The position numbers and the translations under genes were made by a program. A stretch of 64,000 nucleotides of DNA, taken from the NCBI GenBank assembly GCA_023511295.1, contig JAIMBT010000008.1, positions 1 through 64,000 on the forward strand, written 5' to 3'. Under the pieces are notes generated by a model. That model ran no database searches. It had not been told where the DNA came from and was given only the letters and a program-made list of their open reading frames with translations. This document shows, in pieces, positions 10,008-18,713 of the stretch (position 1 is its first letter; each line of letters starts with the position of its first letter). Source of the DNA: Alicyclobacillus sp. (GTDB taxonomy: Bacteria; Bacillota; Bacilli; Alicyclobacillales; Alicyclobacillaceae).

Positions 10008-11417
10008 GTGGAGATTCTCGTCGTCGGAATGAACTACAAATCGGCTGCTGTCGAGCTCCGTGAACGGGTGGCGATTGCCTCTGGCGAACTGGAGGCACTC
10101 CTGCAGCGTCTGGCCAGTTCGCACACCGTTCTCGAGTGCGTGGTGCTGTCCACCTGCAACCGTACAGAGATATACGCTGTCGCGTCCTCGGCCCGCGCGG
10201 GGGCCGATTACCTTTCCGCTGTATTGGCGGAACGCGCCGGACTGTCGCGCGTGGAGTTGTCCAAACATCTCTACACGTACGTGGGACAGGCTGCGGTCCG
10301 GCATGCGATGGAGGTCGCGTGTGGTTTAGACTCGATGGTCGTCGGCGAGACGCAGATCTTGGGCCAGGTCCGCCAAGCGTTTCTCACGGCGTCTGACCTC
10401 GGCGTCACCGGCGCCTGGCTAGATCAACTGTTTCGCCGTACCCTGCATGTTGGGAAGCGGGCGCAATCGGAGACCGAGATTGGCCAGCGCGCCGTCTCCG
10501 TCAGTTACGCGGCGGTTCAGTTGGCGCAGAAGATCTATGGGAGCTTGCAAACGCGCAGCGCGATGGTGGTTGGCGCGGGGAAGATGGCGCGGCTTGCCGC
10601 CCAACTACTGATGGGCCAGGTTCACGCGCTCTACGTCGCCAACCGGACGAAGGAACGCGCGGAGGCGCTCGCCCGGGATGTCAACGGGATCGCCGTGGCA
10701 TGGGCGGACGTTCCGGCTCATCTGTCGGAGGTGGAGCTTGTCATCAGCGCGACGGGCGCGCCCACGCACGTTTTGACACGGGACATGGTGGAGACAGCCC
10801 GGCGGTCCCGTCGCCGGGCCACACCGCTGACCTGTGTCGACATCGCGTTGCCGAGGGACATCGAACCGGCGGTGAAGCAGGTTCGGAACGTCTTCCTGTA
10901 TGACATCGACGACCTCGAAGGCGTCGTGGAGGCGAACCTGCAGGAACGGTCGCGACAGGCCCGACTGGTCGCACGGATGATTGATGAGGAAGCGGACGGG
11001 TTTGCCACCTGGCTGGCCGAGCAAGCCGTCGTTCCGCTGATTGCGGCGGTGCGCGAGCGGGGCGAGCGCATCCAACGCGATGTGATGGCGAGCTTGGAGC
11101 GGAAGCTGCCTGAGCTGACTGAACGCGAAAGGAAGATTCTGCAAAAGCACACCATGAGCATTGTGAATCAGTTGCTTCATGATCCGGTCCAGAACATGAA
11201 GGAACTGGCGACGACGCCTGGCGGCGACCAGCACGTTCGCGTGTTCGCGGAGCTGTTCGGCGTGCAGGATGCTGTGGAGCCCCGCGAGGGGCGCGCCGAT
11301 TCGACGCGCGGCCGCGAAGGGCGCGGGTTTACGGAAACCGTGCGTTCGTGGACAGAGGCTGTTGTCCGTGACATGGCGCCGGATTCGGACACCAAGGGCC
11401 CGGTCAGCGCAGTCTGA
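10008..11417 (+). CDS. hemA: Glutamyl-tRNA reductase
   Basis: It reduces Glu-tRNA(Glu) with NADPH to glutamate-1-semialdehyde, the first committed step of C5 tetrapyrrole synthesis. The catalytic Cys50 is in the signature STCNRTE. A Rossmann motif VVGAGKMA lies near residue 185, and the C-terminal dimerisation helices follow. At 469 residues it is slightly longer than most, with a polar tail of about 40 residues. The GTG at 10008 follows AAGAGGTGGAGC. Hydrophobic or charged codons upstream belong to the leader. It is the first gene of hemAXCDBL. Confidence 0.96.
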   Translation: MEILVVGMNYKSAAVELRERVAIASGELEALLQRLASSHTVLECVVLSTCNRTEIYAVASSARAGADYLSAVLAERAGLSRVELSKHLYTYVGQAAVRHAMEVACGLDSMVVGETQILGQVRQAFLTASDLGVTGAWLDQLFRRTLHVGKRAQSETEIGQRAVSVSYAAVQLAQKIYGSLQTRSAMVVGAGKMARLAAQLLMGQVHALYVANRTKERAEALARDVNGIAVAWADVPAHLSEVELVISATGAPTHVLTRDMVETARRSRRRATPLTCVDIALPRDIEPAVKQVRNVFLYDIDDLEGVVEANLQERSRQARLVARMIDEEADGFATWLAEQAVVPLIAAVRERGERIQRDVMASLERKLPELTERERKILQKHTMSIVNQLLHDPVQNMKELATTPGGDQHVRVFAELFGVQDAVEPREGRADSTRGREGRGFTETVRSWTEAVVRDMAPDSDTKGPVSAV

Positions 11418-11425
11418 GGTGGTGG

Positions 11426-12244
11426 ATGGTGCTCGGGAGGTTGTTGTTGGACGCCTTCGTCGTCTGCTACGCCGCCAGCTTGATTCTCTATTTTGCGGAT
11501 GCGGCACAACCTCGCCGAGCGCTCAATCGAGCGGCGCTCGGCTTGCTGTTCGCTTCGTTTTGCTTCGAGACGGTGTTCCTCTGCCGACAACTGTGGCGGG
11601 ACGGCGCTGCTGCCGTGTCTACGCGCTTCGACGTGACACTGCTCATCGTCTGGCTGATATTGTTGGTCGCGCTCGCGGTCAACTCTTTTTTTCGTATTCA
11701 CCTGGTGGGGTTCCTTGCCAATGTGCTCGGTTTTCTCGCGGTCGTCAGCGGTTCTGTGGGGAGTGCCGAGACGGCGGTGTACACGCTCTCGCAGGGAGAC
11801 CTCCTCGTCCTGCACGTGACGATGGCCGTCGTCAGTTACGTGTCCTTCGCGTTCTCCTTTCTGTTCTCCGCGATGTACCTGGTTCAAGAGCACTGGCTGC
11901 GGGAGAAGCGGTGGACGATGTGGTTCTTTCGAATGCCCTCGCTCGCACAGCTTGACCGGTGGGCGACCGGGACGCTGATGAGCGGCGTGCCCTGCTTGGT
12001 TGTTGCCATCTGCCTCGGCGCCGTCTGGGGGCGGATCACGGGGGTGTCGGCTGAGTTTTTCCGCGACCCCAAAGTGTGGATGACGGGGATCATCTGCACG
12101 GCGTACGGCATCCTTCTCTGGATGCGACTGCGGACAGGTTGGGGAGAAACGCCGTTTGTGTGGCTGAACATCGGGTGCTTCTGTGCCCTGGTGCTGAACT
12201 TTGTTTGGGTCGGACACGCTCTGGCGGTCCACCACGCGTTGTAG
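11426..12244 (+). CDS. hemX: HemX/CcsA-like integral membrane protein
   Basis: The 272-residue product is almost entirely hydrophobic, with about eight membrane helices, and resembles the cytochrome c assembly (CcsA/HemX) family. In B. subtilis HemX occupies the same position and lowers the HemA level. The starting ATG at 11426 lies eight bases after the hemA stop. The family tryptophan-rich motif is only partly visible, so the name rests mainly on synteny plus topology. Confidence 0.85.
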   Translation: MVLGRLLLDAFVVCYAASLILYFADAAQPRRALNRAALGLLFASFCFETVFLCRQLWRDGAAAVSTRFDVTLLIVWLILLVALAVNSFFRIHLVGFLANVLGFLAVVSGSVGSAETAVYTLSQGDLLVLHVTMAVVSYVSFAFSFLFSAMYLVQEHWLREKRWTMWFFRMPSLAQLDRWATGTLMSGVPCLVVAICLGAVWGRITGVSAEFFRDPKVWMTGIICTAYGILLWMRLRTGWGETPFVWLNIGCFCALVLNFVWVGHALAVHHAL

Positions 12245-12314
12245 ACGGCGGGCGTCGCGGGGGCCTGTTCCGACAGCCCCGGCGGCGAGCCGCTCGACCT
12301 GAAGGAGGATGCAA

Positions 12315-13247
12315 ATGCGCGTGTACCGAGTTGCCTCGCGGCGCAGCGCCCTGGCGATGCAACAGACGCAATGGGTCATTGCACGGTTGACGGAGCAGTG
12401 CCCGTCGGCGCAGTTCGAGGTGGTTCCCGTGGTGACCAAGGGAGATCAGATATTGGACGTGGCGCTCTCCAAAGTGGGAGGCAAAGGGTTGTTCGTGTCT
12501 GAGATTGAAGCCCGTTTGTTGACCGGGGAGGCGGACCTCGCCGTGCACAGTTTGAAGGACGTCCCTGCAGAGTTGGCGACGGGTCTTCACCTGTCGGGTA
12601 TTCCGGACCGGGAAGATCCCAGAGACGCCTGGATCTCGCGCTCGGGACAAGGGTTCTTCGAGATCCCAGCCGGCTCTCGCGTCGGAACTTCGAGCCTGCG
12701 CCGCGCCGCGCAGTTGCGGGGCCATCGGCCGGACCTCGTCTATGAGCCGGTTCGCGGCAACATCGACACCCGGCTGCGCAAGCTGGAGAACGGCGAATTC
12801 GACGCCATCGTCCTCGCTGCAGCGGGGCTGCGCCGGATGGGCTGGGCGAACCGAGTCACGGGGTTGCTGTCGCCGGAGGTCTGCTTGCCGGCGGTCGGCC
12901 AGGGGATCCTCGGTATTGAAACGCGGGTCGACGACACAGAATTGAACGCTTTGGTACAATCGATCACGGATGCCGAGACAGAGCGGATGGCACGGGCTGA
13001 ACGCTCGTTGCTTCGGCTGCTCGGCGGCAGTTGTCAGGTGCCGGTCGCAGGCTATGCGGTTCCGCTCGACGACGGTCGTATCCGGCTGCGCGGGTTTGTC
13101 GCCAACCCGGACACGCTGGCGGCCGCCCGCGCGGAGGCGGTCGGTTGGGAGCCGGATACCGTCGCACAAGCGGTCGCGGAGCAACTGTTGGCACAGGGCG
13201 GCGTGGGCTGGATCCAACGCTCGGCGGGTCCCACCGAGGGGCTCTGA
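12315..13247 (+). CDS. hemC: Hydroxymethylbilane synthase (porphobilinogen deaminase)
   Basis: It joins four porphobilinogens into hydroxymethylbilane on a covalently bound dipyrromethane cofactor. The cofactor-binding Cys240 is in GGSCQVP. Other signatures are LATRxS-like RVASRRSALA at the start, HSLKDVP at 78-84 and RGNIDTRLRKL at 147-157. The product has 310 residues. AAGGAGG at 12302-12308 is well spaced for the ATG at 12315. An in-frame ATG at 12309 touches the Shine-Dalgarno sequence and is less likely. Confidence 0.96.
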   Translation: MRVYRVASRRSALAMQQTQWVIARLTEQCPSAQFEVVPVVTKGDQILDVALSKVGGKGLFVSEIEARLLTGEADLAVHSLKDVPAELATGLHLSGIPDREDPRDAWISRSGQGFFEIPAGSRVGTSSLRRAAQLRGHRPDLVYEPVRGNIDTRLRKLENGEFDAIVLAAAGLRRMGWANRVTGLLSPEVCLPAVGQGILGIETRVDDTELNALVQSITDAETERMARAERSLLRLLGGSCQVPVAGYAVPLDDGRIRLRGFVANPDTLAAARAEAVGWEPDTVAQAVAEQLLAQGGVGWIQRSAGPTEGL

Positions 13248-13261
13248 GGCAGGGATGGAAC

Positions 13262-14062
13262 ATGGATTTGTCAGGGGTGACCGTCTTGCTGACGCGGACG
13301 CATCGGGACAACGCCGCGCTGGCGCAGCGCTTAGCAACGCTTGGGGCGGAGGTGTTGGAGAGCCCGTTGCTCGAATTTCAGTTTCGCACCCCCGAGGAAC
13401 TGCGGGGCCCGCTCGGCCGTCTGCCGGATGCAGCCGCTGCAGTCGTCACGTCGGCGCGCGCGTTCACGGCAGTTTCGCGAGCGCTGCAGGCGGGCGTCCC
13501 CGTCCCGCCCATCCGGTGTTTCACCGTGGGCACTGCGTCTGCTCGAGCCGGACGGCAATTGGGGTGGCCCGTGGAGGTGCCGCCAGGTGTGCAGAGCGGG
13601 CGTCAACTCGCCGAGTGGCTGCGCACAGAAGCGGTGTCCCATCCGGACGGCAGACTGGCGCGACAAGGCGTTGTCTGGTTGCGCGCGGCGCGTCCAGAAG
13701 CGAAGACCGCCGCTGCCTTGGCGGCCCCGGGTGCGCCACCCGTCACGCACGTGGTGTGTTACGACACCGTGCCGCGCTCGGTTGATCCCCTGGTGTGGCA
13801 ACAACTGGCGCAACGGCGCCGCCCGGTCGTCGTGCTGTACAGTCCGTCGGCGGTGAACGCCCTTGTGGACAGCCCGGCCTTTGCAGAGAGCCGTGCACGG
13901 GTGCGGTTTGTCGCGGTGGGGCCCACGACCGCGGCGGCGCTCGCAGCGGAGGGGTACCGGGCCCGGACGGCGACAGATCCTTCGGCAGAGGCTGTCGAGG
14001 ACGCCGTCTGCGACGTTGCGACGGACGTTTATGGAGAGAGGGAGATGGGATATGAACGATAG
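13262..14062 (+). CDS. hemD: Uroporphyrinogen-III synthase
   Basis: It cyclises hydroxymethylbilane with inversion of ring D. The family is poorly conserved. The 266-residue product has the two-lobed HemD pattern, with an N-terminal LTRTH block, SARAF-type residues in lobe one, and VLYSPSAVNAL plus AVGPTTAAAL in lobe two, which are typical HemD signatures. The ATG at 13262 is 14 bases after hemC, with AGGGATGGA upstream. Its last codons overlap the start of hemB. Confidence 0.93.
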   Translation: MDLSGVTVLLTRTHRDNAALAQRLATLGAEVLESPLLEFQFRTPEELRGPLGRLPDAAAAVVTSARAFTAVSRALQAGVPVPPIRCFTVGTASARAGRQLGWPVEVPPGVQSGRQLAEWLRTEAVSHPDGRLARQGVVWLRAARPEAKTAAALAAPGAPPVTHVVCYDTVPRSVDPLVWQQLAQRRRPVVVLYSPSAVNALVDSPAFAESRARVRFVAVGPTTAAALAAEGYRARTATDPSAEAVEDAVCDVATDVYGEREMGYER

Positions 14063-15050
14063 CGTAACGCCGCGGGACTTTGCTCGGCATCGACGGCTTC
14101 GCCGAACATCGGCACTGCGCAGCTTGATTCGGGAGTTCGAGGTGTCGGCGTCCGATTTGGTGATCCCCCTGTTTGTGCAGGAGGACCTGAACGGGAAAGA
14201 GGAGATAGCTGCCATGCCGGGGGTGTATCACTACGGATTGGACGAGCTGCGCCGGGAGGTCGACGAGCTGGTTCAACTCGGCGTGCCGGGCACCATCCTC
14301 TTCGGCATTCCTGCTGATAAGGACGACCTGAGTTCGAGCGCGTATCGCGCCGACGGGGTTGTTCAACAGGCCATCCGACAGATCAAGGCGGACCACCCGG
14401 ACTTTCTCGTGATGACGGACGTGTGTCTGTGTCAATACAACCCATCTGGACACTGCGGGGTTGTCCGCGACGGAGTGATTGTGAACGACGAGAGCCTCCG
14501 CTACATCGCAGAGACCGCCCTGTCCCATGCAGCGGCGGGCGCGGATGTGGTGGCGCCGTCGGACATGATGGACGGGCGCGTCGCGGCCATCCGCGCGACA
14601 CTGGACGAGAACGGTTTCCAGGACGTGGCACTCCTGTCCTACGCAGTGAAGTATGCAAGTGCGTTTTACGGTCCGTTCCGAGAGGCAGCACATTCTGCCC
14701 CCGCCTTTGGCGACCGGCGCACGTACCAGATGGATCCGGCCAACGCTCGTGAGGCACTGCGCGAGGCAGCGTCGGACGTCGCCGAGGGCGCGGACATGCT
14801 GATGGTGAAACCCGCCTTGTCCTATCTGGATGTCACCTATCGCGTGCGCCAATCCGTCAACGTGCCGATTGCTACGTACAACGTGAGTGCAGAATACAGC
14901 ATGGTCAAAGCAGCCGCCAGGAACGGGTGGGTGGATGAACGCTCGATGGTCATGGAGATGATGACGTCGTTCAAACGGGCCGGTGCAGACTTCATCATCA
15001 CGTACCACGCGAAGGACGTCGCTCGCTGGCAAGCGGAGATGGGACGCTGA
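14052..15050 (+). CDS. hemB: Porphobilinogen synthase (ALA dehydratase), zinc type
   Basis: It condenses two 5-aminolevulinates to porphobilinogen. The 332-residue product has the zinc ligands Cys125, Cys127 and Cys135 in DVCLCQYNPSGHCG, so this is the zinc-dependent class. The Schiff-base lysines are Lys200 in SYAVKYASAFYGPFR and Lys253 in MVKPALSYLD. The ATG at 14052 lies inside the end of hemD with an 11-base overlap and is preceded by GAGAGAGGGAG, implying translational coupling. Confidence 0.97.
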   Translation: MNDSVTPRDFARHRRLRRTSALRSLIREFEVSASDLVIPLFVQEDLNGKEEIAAMPGVYHYGLDELRREVDELVQLGVPGTILFGIPADKDDLSSSAYRADGVVQQAIRQIKADHPDFLVMTDVCLCQYNPSGHCGVVRDGVIVNDESLRYIAETALSHAAAGADVVAPSDMMDGRVAAIRATLDENGFQDVALLSYAVKYASAFYGPFREAAHSAPAFGDRRTYQMDPANAREALREAASDVAEGADMLMVKPALSYLDVTYRVRQSVNVPIATYNVSAEYSMVKAAARNGWVDERSMVMEMMTSFKRAGADFIITYHAKDVARWQAEMGR

Positions 15051-15119
15051 CATAACGAACGGTCTGCATCGGCCTGCAGGCAGCCGCCGGAGCGGCGGCG
15101 GGAGAGAGGTGGGGGCATC

Positions 15120-16409
15120 GTGTACAAGGCGTCAGAAGCGGCGTTTGAGGCAGCCAAGCGAGTGATGCCAGGAGGGGTCAACAGCCCAGTACGGGCGTTC
15201 CGAGCCGTCGGTGGAACCCCCTTCTTTGCGGCGCGCGGCGAGGGAGCATACTTGGAGGATATCGACGGCCACCGCTACATCGACTACCTCTTGTCGTGGG
15301 GACCGCTGATTTGGGGACATGCGCATCCAGCCATTGTGGAGGCGGTGGTCGATGCGGCGCGGCGCGGCACCAGTTTCGGGGTGCCCACCACACTGGAGAC
15401 CGAGATGGCGGAACAAGTCATCCGCCTCATGCCGTCGATTGAGGTCGTACGGATGGTCAACAGTGGCACGGAGGCGACGATGAGCGCGCTGCGCCTGGCG
15501 CGTGCGTTCACGGGCCGCACGTACATCGTCAAGTTCGAAGGTTGCTACCACGGGCATTCCGACAGCCTGCTCGTCAAGGCAGGGTCCGGCGTGGCCACCC
15601 TGGGTCTGCCGGATAGCCCGGGCGTGCCGACCGCGACGGCGTCGTCGACCTTGACGCTGCCGTACAACGACGTGGCTGCAGCGGAGCAGCTGTTTGCCGA
15701 GCGTGGCGAGGAGATTGCCGGTGTGATTGTGGAACCGGTGGCCGGAAACATGGGGTGCATTCCGCCCGTACCTGGATTCCTCGAAACCCTGCGGCGATTG
15801 ACCGAGGAGCACGGCGCCCTTCTGATTCTGGATGAAGTCATGACGGGGTTTCGGGTCGCCCTCGGGGGCGCCCAGGAGCGTTTCGGCATCCGCCCGGACC
15901 TGACGACGCTTGGGAAGGTGATTGGCGGCGGACTTCCGGTCGGGGCGTACGGCGGACGGCGCGACGTGATGGCCCTTGTTGCGCCGGACGGCCCGATGTA
16001 CCAGGCCGGGACCCTGTCCGGCAACCCTTTGGCGATGGCGGCCGGCCTCGCGTCGTTGCAGATGTTGGAGCGTGCAGCCAAGGAAGGACTCTACGAACAG
16101 ATGCAACGCTACGGGCAGCGCCTCGTCGACACCTTCGTCGGCGCGGCACAGGCGCGAGGGATCCCGGCAACTGGGGTGGCCATCGGTGGCATGTTCGGTC
16201 TGTTCTTCCACCCGGAACCGGTACGCAGTTACCGCGATGCGAGCCAATGCGACTTCGCGCACTACGCTGCCTTCTTCCACGGCATGCTTCAGAAGGGTGT
16301 CGCGTTCGCGCCGAGTCAACAGGAGTCCGGTTTCCTGTCCGCCGTGCACGGTGAACGGGAGATCTCGACGACCGAGGCGGCGATTCGCGAGGTTGTGGCC
16401 AGCCTGTAA
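15120..16409 (+). CDS. hemL: Glutamate-1-semialdehyde 2,1-aminomutase
   Basis: This PLP enzyme converts glutamate-1-semialdehyde to 5-aminolevulinate, the step between HemA and HemB. The 429-residue product has Lys266 in TTLGKVIGGGLPVGAYGG as the PLP lysine, the NSGTEAT phosphate-contact motif at 114-120, and GCYHGHSD at 141-148. The start is GTG at 15120 behind a GAGAGAGGTGGGGG purine stretch. It is the last gene of the hem operon and is followed by a strong hairpin. Confidence 0.97.
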   Translation: MYKASEAAFEAAKRVMPGGVNSPVRAFRAVGGTPFFAARGEGAYLEDIDGHRYIDYLLSWGPLIWGHAHPAIVEAVVDAARRGTSFGVPTTLETEMAEQVIRLMPSIEVVRMVNSGTEATMSALRLARAFTGRTYIVKFEGCYHGHSDSLLVKAGSGVATLGLPDSPGVPTATASSTLTLPYNDVAAAEQLFAERGEEIAGVIVEPVAGNMGCIPPVPGFLETLRRLTEEHGALLILDEVMTGFRVALGGAQERFGIRPDLTTLGKVIGGGLPVGAYGGRRDVMALVAPDGPMYQAGTLSGNPLAMAAGLASLQMLERAAKEGLYEQMQRYGQRLVDTFVGAAQARGIPATGVAIGGMFGLFFHPEPVRSYRDASQCDFAHYAAFFHGMLQKGVAFAPSQQESGFLSAVHGEREISTTEAAIREVVASL

Positions 16410-16465
16410 GGACAACCGTCTGTGTGGAGCGATCCGTTCGTGGATTGGCTCGGGTGGACGCTATC

Positions 16466-16505
16466 GCCCGCCGCCGATGCTGTCATCGGTGGCGGGCATG
16501 TTTTA
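16466..16505 (+). terminator. Terminator of the hem operon
   Basis: A 14-bp stem (16466-16479 with 16484-16497, one G-U pair) with a four-base loop is followed by ATGTTTTA. It separates the vegetative hem operon from the sporulation-specific spoVID unit. Confidence 0.8.
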
Positions 16506-16548
16506 TGATTCGCCGTTTCCACCTTATCTCCGACAGGTTCCGAGCGCG

Positions 16549-16577
16549 ACATATTGGTTGTGAGCCAGGCATACAGT
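16549..16577 (+). promoter_or_regulatory. Sigma-E promoter for spoVID
   Basis: ACATATT at 16549-16555, a 14-base spacer and CATACAGT at 16570-16577 match the sigma-E consensus KMATATT-N14-CATACAHT at all but one or two positions. The start would be near 16584. B. subtilis spoVID is a mother-cell gene transcribed by sigma-E, which agrees. Confidence 0.8.
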
Positions 16578-16640
16578 CATATAGTCAAGTGCCTGGGACT
16601 GCCGATTGGCAGCGCAGTCGCGCGAAGGAGGGAGCGTCGG

Positions 16641-18122
16641 GTGAGCGCATCGGAACGTTCTGGACAGATTCGCCTCTCCCTGGACCAGGAGATTTTTATC
16701 GAAGAGGTCCGCAGCGGGGATGCCGTAGATGATGCCAACGTCGCGACAGAGGTGACGTCGTTCGAACGAGTTGGGGACACGTTTGTCCTGGAAGGCGCCG
16801 TCGTGTTCGCCGGGTGGCTAACCAGCGGCCATGCGGGGAGCGACTGGCCGTACGCCACGGACGGCGCAGGGTATGGACGCCAGTTCTACCATCGCATGCC
16901 GTTCATGCTTCGCGTCCCAACGGCCCATCAACCCCGGGGGCTCGTCGACGTGACGTGTCGGATTTCCGACTGGCGCCTGGAGGTCGCTGGGGACGGATGG
17001 TTGCGCATTGAAGCGGAGCTGTTGGTCACGGGGATGAACGGCCACCACGGGTACCACTTCCGGTGTGGGTCCCAGGAGGACGGGGACCCAGGCCTCGGTC
17101 GCCGCTTCGAGAAGGACACGGTACCGGTCGCCCCGGAAGCGGAGCCTGGGACCGAACCGGCTGAGGCAGCGGATGCGGCACCGCTGGAAGCGGGTGACCT
17201 GGAAGCGGCATTCCCAACGCGGGGCGCAACGGATTTTGGCGATGCTGGGGAGTCCCTAGAGGCCGGGGAGAGTGCCGATGACACGCCCCCCGAACCTGCG
17301 GAGGAGGAAGGCGCCTTGGTCGGTGACCGAATCGCCGTCCAGTTAACCGGGGGAACCAGCGGACTGTGGCGCAGCGCGACAGACGGCGATGGCCGAACCG
17401 AGCCGCCAGAGGATTCCGTGGAGTCCGCCGTGGTCCGCCTGAGCGACGCTCGTGGCTCCGCCGGGGACGCGTCGCCAGCGGACTCAGCATCGGCGTCGAT
17501 GCCAGAAGAGGCCGACTCGGAACCGGTGACCGTCGGTGAGCGCCGCGACCTTGCCACTTTGGACCGCCGGTTCGCCGCGGTGGATGGGACGCAAACGCCC
17601 GAGCCCCGAGCGGCTTCCAACGACCCGGCGGAAGCGGAGGCAGCGTCTGATGCCACGGGTCCGGTGGAATTCGAGTTCGAGCACCAGTTGGACGGGACGG
17701 ACGTCGAAACCGGCAACCCGACAGAGGGCGCCGAATCGTTCTCTCCTTCCCGCGGGTTCACGGACGCCACATTTCACGCAGCATCCGGGTTTGTTCCGAC
17801 GGTGAACGTCGGAGCCGCCGAGCCATCCGAAACAGGGCCTGCGGATGCGTCCGAAGAGGCGTCTCGAGCATCGACGCGCGGGTCGGGGGTGGATGCGTCC
17901 CTGTGGTCGTTCGTCGACTTTAACGCGCCGGACGCACGGTACACCTTGCGCTACCTGGTGGTGGGGGAGGAGGAGTCGCTGGAAGCGGTCGCGAGCCGCG
18001 CCGGTTGCTCGGAAGACGCCTTGATGGAAGCCAACCACCTGCGGGGTGACGGGGTTTATCCGGGGATGGTGTTGAGGGTGCCCGAGCGCAAGCCGCCAGA
18101 GTTGCCCATTCGCTTCCGCTAA
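16641..18122 (+). CDS. spoVID: SpoVID-like spore coat morphogenetic protein with LysM domain
   Basis: SpoVID encases the forespore by anchoring coat layers. The 493-residue product has an N-terminal beta-rich domain (about 1-135, starting with the RLSLDQEIFIEE strand typical of SpoVID). A very long low-complexity Ala/Asp/Glu/Pro/Ser linker spans about 150-430. A C-terminal LysM domain covers about 435-485 (YLVVGEEESLEAVA to YPGMVLRVPE). The GTG at 16641 follows AAGGAGGG. Position after hemL and the sigma-E promoter support the name. Sequence identity in the linker is not meaningful. Confidence 0.88.
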   Translation: MSASERSGQIRLSLDQEIFIEEVRSGDAVDDANVATEVTSFERVGDTFVLEGAVVFAGWLTSGHAGSDWPYATDGAGYGRQFYHRMPFMLRVPTAHQPRGLVDVTCRISDWRLEVAGDGWLRIEAELLVTGMNGHHGYHFRCGSQEDGDPGLGRRFEKDTVPVAPEAEPGTEPAEAADAAPLEAGDLEAAFPTRGATDFGDAGESLEAGESADDTPPEPAEEEGALVGDRIAVQLTGGTSGLWRSATDGDGRTEPPEDSVESAVVRLSDARGSAGDASPADSASASMPEEADSEPVTVGERRDLATLDRRFAAVDGTQTPEPRAASNDPAEAEAASDATGPVEFEFEHQLDGTDVETGNPTEGAESFSPSRGFTDATFHAASGFVPTVNVGAAEPSETGPADASEEASRASTRGSGVDASLWSFVDFNAPDARYTLRYLVVGEEESLEAVASRAGCSEDALMEANHLRGDGVYPGMVLRVPERKPPELPIRFR

Positions 18123-18208
18123 ACCGCTTCTTCCCGCCGATGTTCACACCAGAGACACCCGCCGATGTGCCTGTCCAACCTGTGAAGAGCGCGGGTTCAC
18201 GCCAAGAC

Positions 18209-18238
18209 CAGCCCGGCTGATGTGCAGCCGGGCTGTTT
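18209..18238 (+). terminator. Terminator after spoVID
   Basis: A 10-bp perfect stem (18209-18218 with 18226-18235) with a seven-base loop is followed by TTT. It also separates spoVID from the convergent small gene at 18333-18494. Confidence 0.7.
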
Positions 18239-18332
18239 ACACGGGCCAGGGACCCCGCCGGCCGTGCCGGTCGGCAGGCCCGGGTGTGACGACGCGTTGG
18301 TCGGGCCACACCCGATTGCTCCAGGACCAGGG

Positions 18333-18494
18333 TCACGGCGCGCCAAAGAACATGGTCACAAGGACGATAAAGAGGATGAACAGCACAATCAGATCTAAGG
18401 CGCTCGGCCACAGGATGGCTCGCAAAAACAGCAGGAAGATGGCGATGGCGAGGAGCAGCTTGACGAACCGCGCTAACGCGTAAAAGAACCCCAA
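18333..18494 (-). CDS. Small two-helix membrane protein, unknown
   Basis: A short minus-strand frame encodes 53 residues from a TTG complementing 18492-18494, with GGAGGGAT correctly placed upstream. The product is very hydrophobic. A first helix runs from about residue 10 to 28 (VKLLLAIAIFLLFLRAIL) and a second from about 35 to 50 (LIVLFILFIVLVTMFF). No family is recognised. It lies alone between the spoVID terminator and the next plus-strand gene. The good ribosome-binding site and clean helices support reality. The TTG start and short length lower certainty. Confidence 0.6.
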   Translation of the reverse strand: MGFFYALARFVKLLLAIAIFLLFLRAILWPSALDLIVLFILFIVLVTMFFGAP

Positions 18495-18669
18495 CGGGAT
18501 CCCTCCTCATCCTTCACGAAGACCGCCGCAAAGGGGCGGGCGGTTGGGACATTCTTTCTATGTGTATGCGCGGTGCGCCGGGCTGTTGTCGGAAAGTTGA
18601 AAGGGCGGCCGGGTCCATCCTGGCTTCTCTTCAGCGCTTGTCGTCTGCGTGACACGGGGGCACCCGCTT

Positions 18670-18678
18670 TGGTAAGAT
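18670..18678 (+). promoter_or_regulatory. Extended -10 promoter for the lysine-tailed membrane protein
   Basis: TGGTAAGAT at 18670-18678 is an extended -10-type element 36 bases before the ATG at 18714. No matching -35 is seen at 17 bases. Confidence 0.4.
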
Positions 18679-18713
18679 AGGACAAGCATGGTCGGAGGAG
18701 GCTGGACGGCTGG

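Noticed and set aside
18220-18483. 87-codon plus-strand frame after spoVID
   Set aside because: It overlaps the spoVID terminator, lacks a ribosome-binding site and lies opposite the better-supported small membrane gene.
18540-18590. Sigma-E or sigma-K promoter for the 53-residue minus-strand gene (CATACACAT on the minus strand)
   Set aside because: The -10-like match has no -35 at the expected distance.
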